7,054 nucleotides of DNA from Gammaproteobacteria bacterium (GTDB lineage Bacteria > Pseudomonadota > Gammaproteobacteria > Thiohalospirales > Thiohalospiraceae), in contig DRMK01000126.1 of NCBI GenBank assembly GCA_011322575.1, forward strand, positions 1 to 7,054. The letters run 5' to 3'. The notes below the pieces were generated by a model. That model did no database searches. It had not been told where the DNA came from and saw only the letters and a list, made by a program, of their open reading frames with translations. Shown piece after piece: positions 4,078-7,054 of the stretch (positions within the stretch are counted from its first letter, which is position 1; each line of letters opens with the position of its first letter). Position numbers and translations under genes: made by a program.

Positions 4078-6386
4078 AGAGCTGCTGCGAAGACACCGTC
4101 ACCTACTCCGCCAAAGCTGGCGGGGGTACGCGCAATATAGCCCTGATCGGCAACCCCAACGCTGGCAAGACCACCCTGTTCAACCGCCTCACCGGCACCC
4201 GCCAGCGCACCGGAAACTGGCCCGGTGTGACCGTGGAGCGCAAGGAGGGGGAGTTCGAGTACCGCGGGGCGAAATACCGGGTGGTGGATCTGCCGGGAGT
4301 TTACATGCTGGAGGGTGGCGAAACCTCTGTTGACGAGCAGATTGCGCGCAACTTTCTGCGCGACCATCCGGACCATCTCTATATCAATATCGTAGACGCC
4401 AGCACCCTGGAGCGCGGCCTGTTCCTGACCGCCGAGATCTGTGAGCAAGGGGTGCAGGTTATTCTCCTGCTGAACATGATGGACGTGGCGGCGAAACGCG
4501 GCAGGAAGATTGACACAGCGCGGCTCTCCCGCGAGCTGGGTTGCCCGGTGGTCGCCATGTCGCTTGGCAAGGAACGCCGCATCGACGGGTTGCTGGAGCA
4601 GCTGGCCAGCTTCGACCAGGGCCCGCGGCAGCCTCTGCTGATCCGCTATCCGGAGCAGGTGGAGCAAGCAATCCGGAGCCTGCAGCAGTCCGCCAGGCTG
4701 TCGCGCCATGCGGCCCTGCAACGCCTGCAGTGGGAAGAGGGTGAAGCCGCGCGGCTGCGCCGCCAGGTGGAGCAGGAGTGCGGCGAGGAGCTGGATTTTC
4801 TGCTCGCCGACACCCGCTTTGCTTACGCCGAGCGGCTCACGAAAGAGGTGGTCCAGGAGGGAAACCGGGCGAGCCGCACGCTCTCCGACCGCGTGGATCG
4901 CTGGGTGCTGGGGAGCTGGACCGGGATCCCCATTTTTCTCGCCCTCATCTATCTGCTGTTCCTGTTCAGCATAAACCTGGGCGGGGCCTTCATCGATCTG
5001 TTCGATCAGACCGCCCAGGCCCTGCTGGTGGATGGCCCCGGCCAGCTGTTGCGTAGTCTCGCGGTCCCCGAATGGCTGGTGACCCTGCTGGCGGAGGGGG
5101 TGGGAGGCGGCATCCAGGTGGTAGCCACCTTTATTCCCATCATCGCCGCCCTCTACCTGTTTCTCACCCTGCTGGAGGAGTCCGGTTACATGGCGCGCGC
5201 CGCCTTCGTCATGAATCGCTTCATGCGCCGCCTGGGGGTTTCCGGCAAGGCATTCGTACCGTTGATCATCGGCTTTGGCTGCAACGTCCCTGCCATCATG
5301 GCGACGCGCACCCTGGACAGCCACCAGGAGAGAATCCTGACCATCCTGATGGCGCCGTTCATGTCCTGCGGGGCACGTCTCACCGTGTATGCCCTCTTTG
5401 CCACGGTGTTTTTCCCCAGCGGAGGCCAGAACATCATCTTCCTGCTCTATCTCATCGGCATCGGTTTTGCCATTCTCACCGGCCTGGTACTGCGCAACAC
5501 CCTGCTGCGGGGATCCGCCGACCAGTTCATCATGGAGCTGCCCACCTACCAGATCCCGTCGCTGCAGAATATCCTGCTCAATACCTGGAACAAGCTGAGC
5601 GGCTTCATCACCGGCGCCGGCAAGATCATCGTCATCGTGGTGACCCTGCTGACCCTGATCAACAGCATGGGCACCGACGGCAGCTTTGGCAACCAGAACT
5701 CGGAAAAATCCCTGCTCAGCGCCGCCGCCAGAGGCGTCACACCCCTGTTCCAGCCGATGGGGATCTCGGAGCAGAACTGGCCGGCGACGGTGGGCATAAT
5801 CACCGGCCTGCTGGCCAAGGAGGTGGTGGTGGGAACCCTGGACGCCCTCTACTCCGGCATGGACCGGCCGGAACCGGATGACTCCGCAGAACCGGAGCCG
5901 TTCCATCTGGGGGAGCGGCTACGCGATGCGCTGGCCACGGTTCCGGACAATCTCCGCACCGCCCTGCGGCAGATCACCGACCCGCTGGGGATCGGCGGCA
6001 TCACCGGCCAGACCGGCCTGGAGCAGGTGGCGCAGGCCCACGGCGTGGACAGGCGGGCGCTGGGCGCCATGCTGGAGCGCTTCGACGGCAAGGTCGGGGC
6101 GTTCGCCTATATGCTGTTTATCCTGCTCTACTTCCCGTGCGCCGCCGCCACCGGTGCCATGTACCGGGAGGCCGGTCCTCGGTGGACCATGCTCGGCGTG
6201 AGCTGGAACACCGGTCTGGCCTATGCCGCCGCGGTCATCTTCTACCAGATGGCCAATCTCCCCTTGCACCCTATGCAGTCCCTGCTGTGGAGCGGAACGA
6301 TGCTGGCGGCTGTCGCCACTGCCATACTGATCATCCAGCGCAACGGAGGCGGGGCGCCATCCCTTCGACGACGCAATGCTGGGTGA
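4074..6386 (+). CDS. feoB: FeoB, ferrous iron permease with GTPase domain
   Basis: Encodes a 770-residue inner-membrane Fe(II) transporter. The N-terminal G domain shows G1 GNPNAGKTT (residues 26-34), G3 DLPG (72-75) and G4 NMMD (134-137), followed by a helical GDI-like region. The membrane part begins near residue 285 (IPIFLALIYLLFLF) and contains the two gate repeats. Conserved cysteines Cys403 in GFGCNVP, Cys432 in MSCGARL and Cys689 in YFPCAAATGAM match E. coli Cys403, Cys432 and Cys675. Length is close to that of E. coli FeoB (773). It differs by about 16 extra N-terminal residues including Cys4-Cys5 and by lacking the cysteine-rich C-terminal tail, ending instead in a basic RRRNAG. The ATG at 4074 overlaps the feoA stop; GGGAAGGA lies very close upstream, and coupling probably aids initiation. 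The end overlaps feoC by 11 bases. Confidence 0.97.
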   Translation: MKSCCEDTVTYSAKAGGGTRNIALIGNPNAGKTTLFNRLTGTRQRTGNWPGVTVERKEGEFEYRGAKYRVVDLPGVYMLEGGETSVDEQIARNFLRDHPDHLYINIVDASTLERGLFLTAEICEQGVQVILLLNMMDVAAKRGRKIDTARLSRELGCPVVAMSLGKERRIDGLLEQLASFDQGPRQPLLIRYPEQVEQAIRSLQQSARLSRHAALQRLQWEEGEAARLRRQVEQECGEELDFLLADTRFAYAERLTKEVVQEGNRASRTLSDRVDRWVLGSWTGIPIFLALIYLLFLFSINLGGAFIDLFDQTAQALLVDGPGQLLRSLAVPEWLVTLLAEGVGGGIQVVATFIPIIAALYLFLTLLEESGYMARAAFVMNRFMRRLGVSGKAFVPLIIGFGCNVPAIMATRTLDSHQERILTILMAPFMSCGARLTVYALFATVFFPSGGQNIIFLLYLIGIGFAILTGLVLRNTLLRGSADQFIMELPTYQIPSLQNILLNTWNKLSGFITGAGKIIVIVVTLLTLINSMGTDGSFGNQNSEKSLLSAAARGVTPLFQPMGISEQNWPATVGIITGLLAKEVVVGTLDALYSGMDRPEPDDSAEPEPFHLGERLRDALATVPDNLRTALRQITDPLGIGGITGQTGLEQVAQAHGVDRRALGAMLERFDGKVGAFAYMLFILLYFPCAAATGAMYREAGPRWTMLGVSWNTGLAYAAAVIFYQMANLPLHPMQSLLWSGTMLAAVATAILIIQRNGGGAPSLRRRNAG

Positions 6387-6591
6387 GGTGCGCGACTACC
6401 TGAAACGGCGCGGCAGCGCTACCAAGGGGGAGATCAGCTCCTATCTCGGCAGCTCCGAACAGGCCACGGAACTGGCCCTGAAATACTGGATCAACAAAGG
6501 CAGGATCCGGATCATCACCCCGCCCTGCGGCAGCTGCGACGGTTGCCCCGGGGCCAGAGAGCTCTACGAGTGGCTTGAGCCCGCCGGCTGA
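6376..6591 (+). CDS. feoC: FeoC, small winged-helix protein of the Feo system
   Basis: Encodes a 71-residue FeoC-like protein. Residues 1-47 form the winged-helix fold typical of the family, starting MLGEVRDYLKRRG with an (S/A)xxEI helix, followed by a cysteine cluster CGSCDGC (Cys51, Cys54, Cys57) and a final ELYEWL helix. FeoC is thought to bind FeoB, protect it from proteolysis or sense iron and oxygen through an Fe-S cluster in the cysteine loop. E. coli FeoC has a fourth cysteine (GKAC) where this protein reads GARE. The ATG at 6376 lies inside the end of feoB and starts the family similarity; the nearest good ribosome site, GGAGG (6345-6349), is 26 bases away, so translation likely depends on coupling to feoB. 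Confidence 0.88.
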   Translation: MLGEVRDYLKRRGSATKGEISSYLGSSEQATELALKYWINKGRIRIITPPCGSCDGCPGARELYEWLEPAG

Positions 6592-6612
6592 ACATGGTCT
6601 ATGCTCTTACTG

Positions 6613-6630
6613 TTGTTAACCCGATAACAA
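6613..6630. promoter_or_regulatory. Inverted repeat TTGTTA-N6-TAACAA before the prenyltransferase gene
   Basis: A perfect 6-bp inverted repeat separated by ACCCGA lies 22 bases after the feoC stop and 28 bases before the next start. No T-run follows, so it is unlikely to be a terminator; its 18-bp size and symmetry suit a regulator site. The regulator is unknown, and no convincing promoter hexamers are visible around it. Confidence 0.3.
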
Positions 6631-6658
6631 AGATACCTCCAGGGAGCAGCAAGTCATC

Positions 6659-7054
6659 ATGAGCAGCGCCGAACCGGCCATCGAGCAGTTTCCCAACAGG
6701 CTAACGGCCTATCTTATGGCTGTCCGCCCGCCATTCATTTTCGCCAGCATCGTTCCTATCCTCCTGGGATTGTCGTTTACGCGCTATAGCGGCCACTCCG
6801 TGGACGGCATGGCCGCCATGCTGACGCTGGTTGCCGGAATCCTGCTGCACGCCGCAATCAACGTGCTGAACGACTACCATGATTCGCGCAACGGAACCGA
6901 CCGGCTGAACACGGAGCGAATCTATCCCTTTACCGGCGGCAGCCGCTTCATCCAGAACGGAGTGCTGGGCGAGCAGCAGATGCTGCGCTGGGGCCTGCTG
7001 CTGCTCCTCGCTACGGTGGCCATCGGCCTCTATCTGATCGCCCGTACCGGCAGC
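6659..7054 (+). CDS. UbiA-family prenyltransferase, MenA-like (N-terminal part)
   Basis: The first 132 codons of a membrane prenyltransferase that runs past the window edge. The aspartate-rich motif NDYHDSRNGTD (Asn71, Asp72, Asp75, Asp81) binds the magnesium-diphosphate of the prenyl donor and has the NDxxDxxxGTD form seen in dihydroxynaphthoate prenyltransferases and relatives. It is followed by PFTGGSRFIQNGVL, also common in MenA-like proteins. Hydrophobic segments lie at about residues 24-40, 51-70 and 114-128. The likely reaction is attachment of a polyprenyl chain to an aromatic or naphthoate ring in quinone synthesis, but the acceptor cannot be told from this part. The ATG at 6659 follows AGGGAG (6641-6646) at a rather long 12-base spacing. 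It lies 67 bases after feoC on the same strand, with a palindrome between, so it may be a separate unit or the tail of the feo operon. Confidence 0.85.
   Translation, partial: MSSAEPAIEQFPNRLTAYLMAVRPPFIFASIVPILLGLSFTRYSGHSVDGMAAMLTLVAGILLHAAINVLNDYHDSRNGTDRLNTERIYPFTGGSRFIQNGVLGEQQMLRWGLLLLLATVAIGLYLIARTGS

Noticed and set aside
3777..5906. A 709-codon open frame on the minus strand opposite feoA and feoB
   Set aside because: It is the antisense shadow of feoB in GC-rich DNA; its translation is rich in H, Q and G with no recognisable domain, while the plus strand encodes full FeoA and FeoB.
1..7054. CRISPR arrays, tRNA or rRNA genes, defence or toxin-antitoxin genes
   Set aside because: I saw no regularly spaced direct repeats, no RNA-gene signatures and no such protein families on either strand.

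Overview
The window looks like a piece of a gammaproteobacterial chromosome. It is GC-rich, carries mutH (largely confined to gammaproteobacteria that use Dam-directed mismatch repair), has a divergent metR/metE pair of the enteric type, and has a three-gene feoABC ferrous-iron operon (feoC is typical of gammaproteobacteria). The proteins resemble their E. coli counterparts clearly but not closely. A non-enteric gammaproteobacterium, for example a Chromatiales-like lineage, would fit, but this is a guess.

Layout. Positions 1-192 hold the N-terminus of MetR on the minus strand. Positions 193-294 are the metR/metE control region, with two MetR-type boxes. MetE (cobalamin-independent methionine synthase) runs 295-2601 with all zinc ligands intact. 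Positions 2602-2777 hold inverted repeats and a possible 23-codon reading frame whose stop overlaps the GTG start of mutH. MutH (2778-3449) keeps all four catalytic residues. Positions 3450-3831 hold a good sigma70-like promoter, a weak Fur-like box and a 271-bp palindromic insertion. feoA (3832-4077), feoB (4074-6386) and feoC (6376-6591) overlap one another and form one operon. The first 132 codons of a UbiA/MenA-type membrane prenyltransferase (6659-7054) run off the right edge.

The most notable item is the 271-bp element at 3528-3798. It has 38-bp terminal inverted repeats matching at 37 positions, further inverted arms inside, no plausible gene, and flanking 8-bp sequences matching at 6 of 8 bases, as expected of a decayed target-site duplication. 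It is best read as a MITE (non-autonomous transposon), perhaps mobilised by an ISL3-type transposase. It begins almost exactly at the predicted transcription start of the feoABC promoter. The promoter, with a perfect TATAAT, is therefore now about 300 bases from feoA instead of about 25, and the feo mRNA would begin with a long foldable hairpin.

How the genes work together. MetR with homocysteine is expected to activate metE, the last step of methionine synthesis, which also feeds the S-adenosylmethionine used by Dam methylase; MutH reads Dam methylation state at GATC sites. FeoABC imports Fe(II) through the inner membrane. The downstream prenyltransferase may be a separate unit for quinone synthesis.
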